A stretch of 17,426 bases of DNA from Alphaproteobacteria bacterium (GTDB taxonomy: Bacteria; Pseudomonadota; Alphaproteobacteria; Rhodobacterales; Rhodobacteraceae), in the NCBI GenBank assembly GCA_003695135.1, contig RFIR01000227.1, forward strand, positions 1 to 17,426, given 5' to 3'. Below are positions 1 to 7,394 of the stretch, piece by piece (position 1 is the stretch's first letter; each line of letters opens with the position of its first letter). Under the pieces are notes generated by a model, which saw nothing but the letters and a program-made list of their open reading frames with translations, was not told where the DNA came from and did not search any database. A program made the translations under genes and the position numbers.

Positions 1-46
1 CAATCAGCTCTTCCTTGCTCAGGGCTCGAAGCTCGTCGCGATTCAT
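1..46 (-). CDS. 5' end of a partial ORF, possible transposase
   Basis: Only the first 15 codons are inside the window; they read MNRDELRALSKEELI and continue past the left edge on the minus strand. A short LSKEEL-type helix close to the start is common at the N-terminus of IS66-like transposases, but 15 residues cannot establish the family. The ATG lies about 127 bp inside an insertion-sequence-like end (103-173) that points the same way, which is where a transposase would be expected. A weak purine-rich stretch (TTGGGA) directly precedes the ATG. It could also be an unrelated small gene. Confidence 0.35.
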   Translation of the reverse strand, partial: MNRDELRALSKEELI

Positions 47-102
47 CCCAATCGTGAATCACGCCACCGCGCTCAGCGCAAGGGGGGGTGGGTAATTACA
101 TG

Positions 103-173
103 ACCAGCGCCGCATTTCGCCTCCGCCCAGGCGAAGCGACGGGTCTGGGCAGCGGAGTTTCGCAGTGGTCTCT
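103..173 (-). mobile_element. IS-end-like sequence, left copy (inverted relative to 17244-17314)
   Basis: Read on the minus strand from 173, the sequence begins agagaccactgcgaaac and stays co-linear, without gaps, with the plus-strand sequence 17244-17314. Fifteen of the first 17 bases match, a CCAGACCCG block matches in the middle, and the last 18 bases (GCGAAATGCGGCGC.GGT) differ at one position. Conserved outer tips with a partly diverged interior look like the ends of two related insertion sequences. The element would extend leftwards out of the window and carry the partial ORF starting at 46. I cannot assign the IS family from memory. Confidence 0.55.
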
Positions 174-515
174 TCTATTTACGGCCGCCCAACCATGATC
201 CCTGCAAAGCCTTGTGTTGTTCGAGAATCCGCCTGCATCCATCTATTGCAGGGGTATTCCAGTCATTGCACCTGCGCGAGGATTTTCGTCTGGCCGTATG
301 GCGCATTCGCCTTCAGCTCTGCCGAACGCGCCTCGACGGCTGCCGGGCGATCATCTGCCAGGGCCGTGCGGATCGTCCGCGCCAACCACCCCGGAACCAT
401 CACCTCGCTCACGGCACGAAGCCGGGCGGCGGTCAGTGATTTGGGCGGCTGGTATGACAGGGCGCCCGCGGCGCACGCGCAGCGATACCGCGCGGTCCTC
501 GGGCGTGCAGGGAAT
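174..515. other. Intergenic stretch without a convincing gene
   Basis: About 340 bp lie between the IS-like end and the stop codon of the glycosyltransferase. No ORF here has both a ribosome-binding site and a recognisable protein. On the minus strand an open frame runs through 263-515; its last 55 or so residues look protein-like (charged, mixed composition, ending YGQTKILAQVQ) but match nothing I know, so it may be a decayed gene remnant. A loose plus-strand copy of the IS tip (gatccctgcaaagc) is at 197-210. No clear terminator for the glycosyltransferase gene was found. Confidence 0.4.
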
Positions 516-2645
516 TCACACCCCCAGCTTCTGGCGCACCGCCTCGATGTCCATCCAGTCCCAGATCGCCTCGTGGCTGCCGGTGAACTCCCAGGCCCAG
601 CGGTCGCCGGCGTCCTCGCCCACGAACTTGCGGTAGACCTCACGCATCTTCGCGGCACTGGGAACGTCGGAGATCAGGCAGACATTGCTCATCTCGTCCC
701 ACTGATCGGAATAGAGCGCCGAACGCTGGCTGCCGAAGCTGAACACCGGCTCGATGCCACGCTCTGCGAGGATCCGGGCGACGATATAGTCCTCGTAGAG
801 CGAGGACCGCATGCGATCGGCCTGCTTGACCAGCAGGTAGCGCGCCTTGCGGCTGAGCATGTAGCCATACTGCCCGCCGACCCAGTTGAAGCCCGGTTCG
901 CGGAAATAGGGCACCAGATCGAGCTGCTCGTTGTGGCACTTGCCCAGATGCCAGTCGATGCCGGCATTGTCGCCACCGGCAAAGCCGCCGCCGACATAGT
1001 CGTATTTCGAATATTCCGCCGCCTGAAAGCGGTAGGGATCGAAGACGCAGTCATCGTCGATCTTCATGAAATAATCGACATTCATCACACTCATCGAATA
1101 TTCGATTGCCGCCAGAACCTTGCTGGCGAGGAATTCATAGCTGTCGGGACAGTTGACGTAGAGCACGTCGCCGATCAGCTGCGTCGGCTGGGCGGGGCGG
1201 CCGATGATGAAATAATGCGGAATTCCGAGCCGATCGAGATCGTGCCCCCAGCTTTCGCGGATCACCCGCTGTCGGTCGGCATTCTTCTGGCATGACAGGA
1301 TGAACACCGCATATTCGTTCTGCGGTACCGCCTCGGCCGGATGCAGGGTCTTGGTCTTTCTGGCGTGGATCTTCGGCCGCGCGCGGAAGCGCTTGTCGAA
1401 ATGATGCGACAGCTCGATCTCCTGCGCTGAAAGCGGCGTTTCGGCCAGCCCCGCATCGGTCAGCGAGGCGATTTCCCTGAACCGCTCGGGCAGACGGCCG
1501 GACTTGCGGAACGTCGCCACGATCTCCTGACGTTCGGCATCGCGCCGGTCCTCGGTGAACAGCCCGCGATCGTCGAACTCGGTGCCGTCCAGCCGGAAGA
1601 TCTCCAGATAGACCGGCTTGCGGTAGAACAGCTTCTGCGCCCGGTAGAGGCTGCGCTGGTCGATCTCCTCCCAGGGCGGCAGGTTCACCCACTGGGTGCC
1701 GTGCTGCAGCGAGAACGCCCTGAATTCGGCGTGACGCGATTCACGGTCGACCCACAGCCGGCTGCCATCTGTATAGACTTCCAGCCCGCTGAACCACAGC
1801 GCGAAATTGTCCGCCCGCGTGCGCAGGCTGTAAAGGCCGATCATCTCGGCCAGGTTCTGGCGGATGGCGATGTAGTCAGCATCCCACTTGACGAAGTTCA
1901 TCCGGCCCGATTGCGCCAGGCACCAGTTGTAGAAATGCCCCAGCGTGTTCGATCCGCCCGACAGAACCTCGCGGGCATGAGCTGCCCCGACCTTCGGCAG
2001 CCTGTGGGGATAGCTGAAGGTCTTCAGCTCGAAGATGCCCGATTTGAGCTTTTCCGCGATCAGCCCGGTGCCGTCCTCCGAGGCGTTGTCGACAAACACG
2101 ATCTCGTCGCCCAGCCCGGCGATGGAGCGGATGCAGGCCTCGACGGTGCGCGCCTCGTTGCGGGCGCGGATGATGAAGGAAAGCCCCGGCTCCAGCACGC
2201 CCGGCTCGCTCTTCGCCCGCAGCTTCGCATTGCCGCAGGGAAAACCGGACGGCTTTTCGTAGAGCCGCCAGCCGCGCAGCTCGGCCGAATCCTCGGCCGC
2301 CTCGGCTCCGCGGACGACCGTGCCTTCCAGCCAGATCCGGCAGGTTCCCAGCGTGTGGGCATCGGTCCAGTCGACATTCTCCGTCCCGCCCGGATGCCGC
2401 AGCACGATGCGGCCGGACTCGAAGGTCTCGACCGTGACGTTGATGGTATCGGCCGGGTTGCCCTCCTTCGGCGTCCAGAGGAGCTTTTCCTCCTGCCATT
2501 CGCCGCCGGTCAGCCGGTTGAGGATCAGCCCGCCGCGAAAGGGTCGGTAGTCGACATGGATCAGGATCTCGCCGGCGCGTTCCTGAAAGTTGACCTTGGC
2601 AGTGGCATCGGCATCCCTGCAGGTCAGATCGAAGGACCACCGCAT
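516..2645 (-). CDS. Three-part glycosyltransferase: galectin-like + GT2 + GT31-like
   Basis: 709 residues. The start is at 2645, where GGGGAG precedes ATG by 6 bases; a longer frame from 2819 runs through a terminator and lacks a ribosome site. Residues about 1-115 resemble a galectin carbohydrate-binding domain: H30-x-D32-x-R34, N43 and W50-x-x-E53 follow the H-x-N-x-R / V-x-N / W-x-x-E order of galectins, with Asn replaced by Asp and the final Arg missing. Residues about 153-330 are a GT2 (GT-A) domain with RARNEA (160-165), DNASEDGT (186-193) and a DAD metal motif (255-257). Residues about 443-670 resemble GT31 beta-1,3-galactosyltransferases: RESWG (463-467), DSYEFLASK (501-509), KIDDD (528-532), a later GGQYGYMLSR and YEDYIVAR. 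No signal peptide or membrane segment, so probably cytoplasmic. Known members with these folds transfer sugars from nucleotide donors. Substrates are unknown; a role in the capsule or another surface glycan is inferred from context. Confidence 0.88.
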   Translation of the reverse strand: MRWSFDLTCRDADATAKVNFQERAGEILIHVDYRPFRGGLILNRLTGGEWQEEKLLWTPKEGNPADTINVTVETFESGRIVLRHPGGTENVDWTDAHTLGTCRIWLEGTVVRGAEAAEDSAELRGWRLYEKPSGFPCGNAKLRAKSEPGVLEPGLSFIIRARNEARTVEACIRSIAGLGDEIVFVDNASEDGTGLIAEKLKSGIFELKTFSYPHRLPKVGAAHAREVLSGGSNTLGHFYNWCLAQSGRMNFVKWDADYIAIRQNLAEMIGLYSLRTRADNFALWFSGLEVYTDGSRLWVDRESRHAEFRAFSLQHGTQWVNLPPWEEIDQRSLYRAQKLFYRKPVYLEIFRLDGTEFDDRGLFTEDRRDAERQEIVATFRKSGRLPERFREIASLTDAGLAETPLSAQEIELSHHFDKRFRARPKIHARKTKTLHPAEAVPQNEYAVFILSCQKNADRQRVIRESWGHDLDRLGIPHYFIIGRPAQPTQLIGDVLYVNCPDSYEFLASKVLAAIEYSMSVMNVDYFMKIDDDCVFDPYRFQAAEYSKYDYVGGGFAGGDNAGIDWHLGKCHNEQLDLVPYFREPGFNWVGGQYGYMLSRKARYLLVKQADRMRSSLYEDYIVARILAERGIEPVFSFGSQRSALYSDQWDEMSNVCLISDVPSAAKMREVYRKFVGEDAGDRWAWEFTGSHEAIWDWMDIEAVRQKLGV

Positions 2646-2685
2646 CCGCAACTCCCCGAAAACGCGGCCAGACCGGCCGGGCGGG

Positions 2686-2714
2686 ACCCTAGAGCGGCGC
2701 CCGGCAGGCGTCAA
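2686..2714 (-). promoter_or_regulatory. Candidate sigma-70 promoter for the glycosyltransferase gene
   Basis: On the minus strand TTGACG (2709-2714) is followed after 17 bases by TAGGGT (2686-2691). The -35 matches consensus at five of six positions; the -10 at only three of six. It lies between the upstream terminator hairpin and the ATG at 2645, which is where an independent promoter would be needed, leaving a leader of about 35 bases. Confidence 0.4.
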
Positions 2715-2724
2715 CGCCGGCAAA

Positions 2725-2760
2725 AGGGGAAGCGCCCGCAAACCGGTTGCGGGCGCCCCA
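2725..2760 (-). terminator. Rho-independent terminator after the caspase-like gene
   Basis: A perfect 10-bp GC-rich inverted repeat, GCGCCCGCAA (2732-2741) and TTGCGGGCGC (2747-2756), encloses a 5-base loop. On the minus strand the stem can be extended by a GGGG/CCCC pairing and is followed by TTCCCCTTTTG. It begins 22 bp after the stop codon of the caspase-like gene and isolates the downstream glycosyltransferase gene. The T-run is interrupted, so efficiency is uncertain. Confidence 0.65.
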
Positions 2761-2782
2761 TCCTTCGCCGGAGTGACGGCGG

Positions 2783-5242
2783 TCAGTAGAGATCGACGCG
2801 GAACTTCGACCGGCTCCATGCGGTGCGCGCGAGGAACAGCAACCGGTCCAGCGGCTTGTCGGGCACGCTCTGCCCCTCGGCCGCGGCGATCCGCGCCAGC
2901 GCGGCCGCGTCATCAGCACCGAAGCTGCCATCGCCCGCGACCTCCTCGCCCAGCTCGTCGAGAAGCCGCTCGGCCGCCGCGTCGACAAAGCGTTGCGGCA
3001 TCTGCGTCAGCAGGTCCATCGCATCGGCCTTGGCGCGCGCGTTGCGCAGGCTGGCCGCGCGGGCGGCGCGCAGCGTGGCGTCGACGAGGTCATAGCCCTC
3101 GGGGTTTTCGGTCGCGATCAGCCAGGCCGCATCGGCGCCCGCAACCGCGTTGCCGCGGCTGAGCGCGACATCGAACCAGCGCAGGGCGAGCGCGATGTCG
3201 GGTCCGCCACCGATCTTGCCTTCGGCATAGAGACGCGCCAGCCGCACCGGCGCATCGGGATGCCCGCCCAGCGCCGCCTTGCGGTACCACTCGGCAGCGG
3301 TATCGAAATCCGGGGTCGCACCGCCCAGGCCACGCTCATAGACCAGGCCCAGATTGTGATAGCCGTAGATGTCGCCTCGCGCCGCCGATTCGCGCAAATA
3401 ACGCAGCCCGCGCTGGGGCTCGTAATGGTCCGAATTCTCGTCGAGGAAGAAATAGCCCAACTCGTTCATCGCGAAGGTATGACCGACCTCCAGCGCCCGG
3501 TTGAGCAGGTCGAAGCCCATGCTGCGCAGCTGATCATTATCGGAATAGCGCAGAAGCTGCTTGCCGAGGCCGTAGAAGGCATAGGGATCACCGCGGCGCA
3601 CGCCCTCGTAGTAGAATTCATAGGCCGCCTCGTCGGCCGCGACCTGATCGCGCCCGCCCTCGATCGCTGCCGCGGCGCCGGTCAGATAGCCAAGCTGATA
3701 CCAGGCGCGGGTATAGCCCAGATCCTGCGCCCGTTTCAGCGAGGCGCGCGCCGCGTCATACTGTTTCAGCGCAATCTGGGCACGGGCGAGCTGATAGTGG
3801 AACCGCCCGTTTTCCGGATCGGAGGCGACCGCCCGCTGACAGGCCGCCAGCGCCGCGTCGGGCTCGATCTCGTTGGCATAGCGGGCGATGCCGGTGCCTT
3901 CGGGATCGAGATGATCGCCGGCCTGCCAGTCGCATTCGTCCGGTGTCAGCGTCAGCTGGACACGGAGCGGCGCCCGGCCACCGATTTCAAGCGCGAATTC
4001 CTCGGTCGTGCGGTGATCGGTGGGTGCGGTGCGGGCCGCAACCTCCTCGTGACGCGGTTCATAGAGCAGCTTGGCCAGGTCGCCCGCCGCGATCGACTCG
4101 CCGTGATAGGCCAGCAATTCGCCCGACGGCAGCAGCCGCGCCAGCCGGCCGCGTGCGCCGGCCGGGCTCAGCCGCAGCGTCTGTCCCGGCTGCAGCTCCA
4201 GCGCTTCCTGCAGCGCACTGCCCAGCGCCACCCGCCGCTCCAGCCGCGCCGACAGCTCCAGCGTGCCTTCCGGATCGGTCCCGGCCAGCGAGGCCGAGGT
4301 CAGGCGCAGCCTTCGGGTGACCGACCGACGCTCCTCGCGCAGCCGCGCAACCTCGGCCGCGGCCACGGTCCGGTTGCGTGCAAAGCGGAAATCCTCGATC
4401 AGCGTCGAGCTTTCCCAGGGCACCTGCCGGCCCTCGGTCGCCGAATAGACCTTGCGGCGAACATCATCGAGAATCGCCCGGATCGCTTCGGAGGGCTGGG
4501 TCGTGGCCGCATCGACCAGGGCCAGGGTATAGGGGCTGTTGGTGCCGTCACCGTCCAGCGCCAGCGCGCCGGGCGAGGTCGAGAAGGCCAGGAGCGTGTT
4601 CACCGGTGCCGACATGGGCGAGAATCCCGCTTCGGTGGGCATCGGCGTGCTGTAGAGCCCGGCGATCGCCATGCCGTCGGCAAAGGGATTGTTGCGGCAC
4701 GAATCCAGTATAACCACCTGCAGCCGCGCCCGCGCGCCGAGAATGGCGACGAGGCTGTCGAGCGTCACCGTCTCGAAGGCCACGTCGCGCGGCTGGCTCA
4801 GATCGCCGTCCACCGGGACGAGGTAGTTGCGCTGGCCGATCTGGAAGCCGTGACCGGCATAATAGAACAGCACCTCCGAATCCTGCTCGATCTCGAACAG
4901 GGCCTGGCGCAGCAGCCCCTCGAAGCCGAGCCTGTCGAGGTCGTAGCGCTCGATCACCGTGAAGCCCTGGGCGCGCAGGAATCCGGCGACCAGCCCGGCA
5001 TCGGCGCGGGCGTTGGGCAGATCGGGGGCGTGTTGATACTCGCTGTTGCCCACCACGATGGCATAGCGCTGGGCCGCCGCGTATTCCGCAGTACGATTGG
5101 CGTTGTCGCTGCCGCGCAGATCGGCCGGTTTCAGCTCTCCGATGGCCGGAACGATCACCGCCCCGGCCTCACCTGCCCCGAGGCCCAGGCACGCCCCGGC
5201 CACGGCCAGGGCGCATGCGAATCGTCTTGCCGGAATCAGCAT
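2783..5242 (-). CDS. Secreted caspase-fold (peptidase C14) protein with Sel1/TPR repeats
   Basis: 819 residues from the ATG at 5242, chosen because GGGAG lies 7 bases upstream; an in-frame ATG at 5248 touches that site. Residues 1-28 form a signal peptide (RR, hydrophobic core, AGA before V29). Residues about 58-290 are a caspase/metacaspase-like domain: YAIVVGNSEY (60-69), the catalytic histidine in FYYAGHGFQ (H131) and cysteine in ILDSCRNNPF (C182), so both dyad residues are intact. An Arg/Glu-rich, possibly coiled, stretch (291-312) and a presumed beta-rich segment follow. From about 463 there is a TPR-like then Sel1-like helical array, e.g. GLRYLRESAARGDIYGYHNLGLVYERG, to about 720. Predicted periplasmic or surface protease, likely with Arg/Lys or Asp specificity as in relatives; target unknown. 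It follows the lipoprotein gene by 19 bp and is probably co-transcribed. A shared envelope function is inferred. Confidence 0.9.
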   Translation of the reverse strand: MLIPARRFACALAVAGACLGLGAGEAGAVIVPAIGELKPADLRGSDNANRTAEYAAAQRYAIVVGNSEYQHAPDLPNARADAGLVAGFLRAQGFTVIERYDLDRLGFEGLLRQALFEIEQDSEVLFYYAGHGFQIGQRNYLVPVDGDLSQPRDVAFETVTLDSLVAILGARARLQVVILDSCRNNPFADGMAIAGLYSTPMPTEAGFSPMSAPVNTLLAFSTSPGALALDGDGTNSPYTLALVDAATTQPSEAIRAILDDVRRKVYSATEGRQVPWESSTLIEDFRFARNRTVAAAEVARLREERRSVTRRLRLTSASLAGTDPEGTLELSARLERRVALGSALQEALELQPGQTLRLSPAGARGRLARLLPSGELLAYHGESIAAGDLAKLLYEPRHEEVAARTAPTDHRTTEEFALEIGGRAPLRVQLTLTPDECDWQAGDHLDPEGTGIARYANEIEPDAALAACQRAVASDPENGRFHYQLARAQIALKQYDAARASLKRAQDLGYTRAWYQLGYLTGAAAAIEGGRDQVAADEAAYEFYYEGVRRGDPYAFYGLGKQLLRYSDNDQLRSMGFDLLNRALEVGHTFAMNELGYFFLDENSDHYEPQRGLRYLRESAARGDIYGYHNLGLVYERGLGGATPDFDTAAEWYRKAALGGHPDAPVRLARLYAEGKIGGGPDIALALRWFDVALSRGNAVAGADAAWLIATENPEGYDLVDATLRAARAASLRNARAKADAMDLLTQMPQRFVDAAAERLLDELGEEVAGDGSFGADDAAALARIAAAEGQSVPDKPLDRLLFLARTAWSRSKFRVDLY

Positions 5243-5261
5243 CCGCATTCTCCCGTCGCGA

Positions 5262-5819
5262 TCAGTTCCAGCCGCCACCGCTGGAATCGGAATCGGATTC
5301 GCTATCCGCTGCCGGGGTCCGGCGGGTGAAGGTCGGGGTTTCCGTTGCGGTCGGCGTCTCGGTCGGGGTGTTGGTCACGGTCGGCGCCTGGTTGCGCACC
5401 GGGGTGTTCGCCGGCGCCTTGCGCTGGGCCAGGCGGTTGACCGGGCGATTGGCGATCCGCAGACCCTGACGGCGCGCATCGGCGTTCAGCGCCCGCAGCA
5501 GTCTGCGCGTCACGCGGCCATCGACCCGGAACTCGCGATCGCGCTGATAGGCGCGGATCGCGCGCCGCGTCTGCTGGCCGATCACCCCGTCGGCCGCTCC
5601 GGCGCCGTAGCCAAGCGCATTGAGGATCTTCTGGATGCGCTGGCGCTGGCGGGTACTGAGGGCCTCGTCACGGGTCTCGACCGTGTTTGCGGCAATCTGG
5701 TTGACATAGCCGCGCTTGGGCTGGTTTGCCGCGGGCGGCGCGGCGCAACCGGCAAGCGCGACGATCACCGCGGTCGCGGAAACCAGTCCGGTGATGGGGC
5801 TCGAACGGCGAGGGGCCAT
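5262..5819 (-). CDS. Lipoprotein with peptidoglycan-binding domain and Thr/Pro-rich tail
   Basis: 185 residues, start at 5819 with AGAGGAA 6 bases upstream. Residues 1-24 are a lipoprotein signal with lipobox LAGC, so C25 would be lipidated and the protein membrane-anchored. Residues about 55-112 are a PG_binding_1-type three-helix domain (QRIQKILNALGYGAGAADGVIGQQTRRAIRAYQ split over the helices, with the G-x-x-D-G-x-x-G-x-x-T-x-x-A-I core at 70-88), expected to bind cell-wall peptide or glycan. The tail is low complexity: repeated T-P-T units (139-168) and then an acidic Ser/Asp run ending GGGWN. The frame is open further upstream to 6776, but only this start has a signal sequence and ribosome site. 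It leads a two-gene unit with the caspase-like gene. Confidence 0.9.
   Translation of the reverse strand: MAPRRSSPITGLVSATAVIVALAGCAAPPAANQPKRGYVNQIAANTVETRDEALSTRQRQRIQKILNALGYGAGAADGVIGQQTRRAIRAYQRDREFRVDGRVTRRLLRALNADARRQGLRIANRPVNRLAQRKAPANTPVRNQAPTVTNTPTETPTATETPTFTRRTPAADSESDSDSSGGGWN
5316..5405 (-). repeat. Short degenerate repeats coding a Thr/Pro-rich linker
   Basis: Plus-strand units of the form CGGTCGG.GT recur about every 12 bases and encode TPT/TET units at residues 139-168 of the lipoprotein. Such a linker often spans peptidoglycan or is glycosylated in other proteins; nothing here proves either. Repeats of this kind are prone to length change between strains. Confidence 0.6.
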
Positions 5820-5866
5820 CGGAAGTTCCTCTCTGAGGGCAAGGTTTTCGCTCGTAGTTATGCGAC

Positions 5867-5895
5867 ATTCTAGCACGGGTCGATGCCGATGTCGC
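5867..5895 (-). promoter_or_regulatory. Extended -10 promoter for the lipoprotein-caspase unit
   Basis: On the minus strand GCGACA (5890-5895) is separated by 17 bases from TAGAAT (5867-5872). TGC directly precedes the -10, giving the extended TGn motif, and TAGAAT differs from TATAAT at one position. The -35 is weak (four of six). Predicted transcription start is near 5860, about 40 bases before the ATG at 5819. Confidence 0.55.
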
Positions 5896-5990
5896 CTCCA
5901 CCCGATGCAGGGGAGGTTCCGGGTGATGGGCGGCATGGGCCGGCCGTGCATGGCGCTCAGATGGGAAGGCAGGCGTCGTCCCCCTGTGTG

Positions 5991-6006
5991 CCGGATCACA
6001 ATCCGG
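5991..6006 (-). terminator. Hairpin downstream of the oxoamine synthase gene
   Basis: CCGGAT-CACA-ATCCGG is a perfect 6-bp stem with a 4-base loop, extendable by GTG/CAC with one bulge. It lies 28 bp after the stop at 6035 and before the next promoter. No T-tract follows on the minus strand, so it may be a weak or rho-assisted terminator, or only a 3' stabilising hairpin. Confidence 0.3.
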
Positions 6007-6034
6007 TCACATCGGGGTGAAAACGCGACCCGGT

Positions 6035-7381
6035 TCAGCCCTTCAGCCGATCCATCACGTTCTCGTCCCGGCGATTCGCGACCACCTTCGCCACCGCCTC
6101 CAGCGAGCTGTCGATCTGTTCCGGACGGTGTTCGGAGGTCAGGAAGAACCGCAGCCGCGCCTGCTTGTCCGGCACCGCCGGGGCGATGATCGGCAGCGCG
6201 TTGACCCCCTCGCGCATCAGATCGTCGGCGATCACCGCGGTGCGGAAACTGTCGCCGATGATGATCGGCGTGACCGCAAGCCCCTGCGACAACCCGGTAT
6301 CGAGCTCCAGCTCGCGCGCCCGTTCCAGGAAATGCCGGCCGTTCCGCTGCAGCCGCGCCACCCTTTCGGGCTCGCGCAGCATCACCTTCAGCGCCGCGCG
6401 CGCGGCGGCGGCCAGCGGCGCGGCCATGCCGACCGAGAACACGAATCCCGGCGCCATGTAGCGCAGGATCTCCACCAGGGCGCGCGAGCCGGCGATGTAG
6501 CCGCCGCAGCTCGACAGGGTCTTGGACAGCGTGCCCATCCAGATCTCGACCGCGTGCGGATCGACGCCCTGCGCCTCGGCCACGCCGCGCCCGGTCTCGC
6601 CCATCACGCCCAGCGAATGCGCCTCGTCGACCAGCAGCCAGGCGTCGTGGCGGTTCTTCACCTCTATGAACCGCGCCAGATCCGGCGCGTCCCCGTCCAT
6701 CGAATAGAGGCCCTCGACCGCGATCAGCACCCGCTCGTACTGCCGCCGCGTCCGGCGCAGGGTCTCGTCCACCCACGCCCAGTCATTGTGCGGAAAGCTG
6801 ACGCGCTGGGCGCCCGACAGGCGCACACCCTCCGAGATCGAGTTGTGGATCAGGCTGTCGACCAGAACCAGATCCTTCGGCCCCGTCAGCGTGCCGATGG
6901 TGGTGACGTTGGTCGCATGGCCCGAGACCATGACGATGCAGTCCTCGGTGCCCAGCACCGCCGCCAGATCCTCCTCCAGCGGGCGGTGATAGGGATGCTC
7001 GCCGCCCACCAGCCGGCTGGCCCCGGCCGAGATGCCCCATTCGTCGATCGCCTGCCGCGCGGCGGCCCGCACCTCCGGGTGGTCGTTGAGGCCGAGATAG
7101 TTGTAGGAGGCGAAGTTCACGCAGCGATGATTGCCGATCACCGTGGTGGTGGCATCCACCGTCTGGTGATTGCGGAAGAACGGGCTTTCCAGCTCGGCAA
7201 CCTCGGCGACGGCCCGGGTCAGCCGCACCTGCCGGTGGGCCGGCAGGGCCGAGAAGTCGAAGCTGCCCGAGGCGCGCGCGCCCGGCACCGGCGCCGATAC
7301 CGGCCGGTCGGTTTCCCTGCCGCGCTGAAGTCGCGCGCTGCGCGCCTTGCGCAGCGAATCGAGCAGGGGGTTGTCTGCCAT
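6035..7381 (-). CDS. rkpG: PLP-dependent alpha-oxoamine synthase (RkpG/KBL/SPT-like)
   Basis: 448 residues from ATG 7381; a longer frame to 7516 overlaps the synthase gene and lacks a ribosome site. It belongs to the class-II aminotransferase-fold alpha-oxoamine synthase family, which joins an acyl thioester to an amino acid with loss of CO2 (AONS, KBL, ALAS, serine palmitoyltransferase). Visible family marks are FASYNYLGLNDHP (90-102), G154-H155, H179 in LIHNSI, VEGLYSMDGD (222-231), the cofactor-binding DEAH (252-255) and the Schiff-base lysine K287 in GTLSKTLSSCGG. The N-terminal 70 or so residues before the core are longer than in AONS. The gene starts 10 bp after the FAS-like synthase and its Shine-Dalgarno overlaps that gene's stop, so it very likely uses the ACP-bound chain of that protein. 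The amino-acid partner cannot be read from the sequence. Symbol given by architecture and neighbours, in analogy to rkpG. Confidence 0.93.
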   Translation of the reverse strand: MADNPLLDSLRKARSARLQRGRETDRPVSAPVPGARASGSFDFSALPAHRQVRLTRAVAEVAELESPFFRNHQTVDATTTVIGNHRCVNFASYNYLGLNDHPEVRAAARQAIDEWGISAGASRLVGGEHPYHRPLEEDLAAVLGTEDCIVMVSGHATNVTTIGTLTGPKDLVLVDSLIHNSISEGVRLSGAQRVSFPHNDWAWVDETLRRTRRQYERVLIAVEGLYSMDGDAPDLARFIEVKNRHDAWLLVDEAHSLGVMGETGRGVAEAQGVDPHAVEIWMGTLSKTLSSCGGYIAGSRALVEILRYMAPGFVFSVGMAAPLAAAARAALKVMLREPERVARLQRNGRHFLERARELELDTGLSQGLAVTPIIIGDSFRTAVIADDLMREGVNALPIIAPAVPDKQARLRFFLTSEHRPEQIDSSLEAVAKVVANRRDENVMDRLKG

Positions 7382-7386
7382 GCCAG

Positions 7387-7394
7387 CCCTCCTA
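7387..7394 (-). promoter_or_regulatory. Shine-Dalgarno overlapping the synthase stop codon
   Basis: The minus strand reads TAGGAGGG: the TAG is the synthase stop (7392-7394) and AGGAGGG is a near-perfect ribosome-binding site 5 bases before the ATG at 7381. This arrangement fits translational coupling of the two genes. Confidence 0.8.

Noticed and set aside
165..1295. A 376-residue plus-strand frame near the left end
   Set aside because: Mostly antisense to the GT31-like region, whose motifs are clear on the minus strand.
2993..5329. A 778-residue plus-strand open frame opposite the caspase-like gene
   Set aside because: Antisense shadow; the minus strand has a signal peptide, a catalytic dyad and Sel1 repeats.
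5820..6776. N-terminal extension of the lipoprotein frame up to 6776
   Set aside because: It runs through the oxoamine synthase gene in a wrong frame and past a promoter; only the start at 5819 gives a lipoprotein signal and ribosome site.
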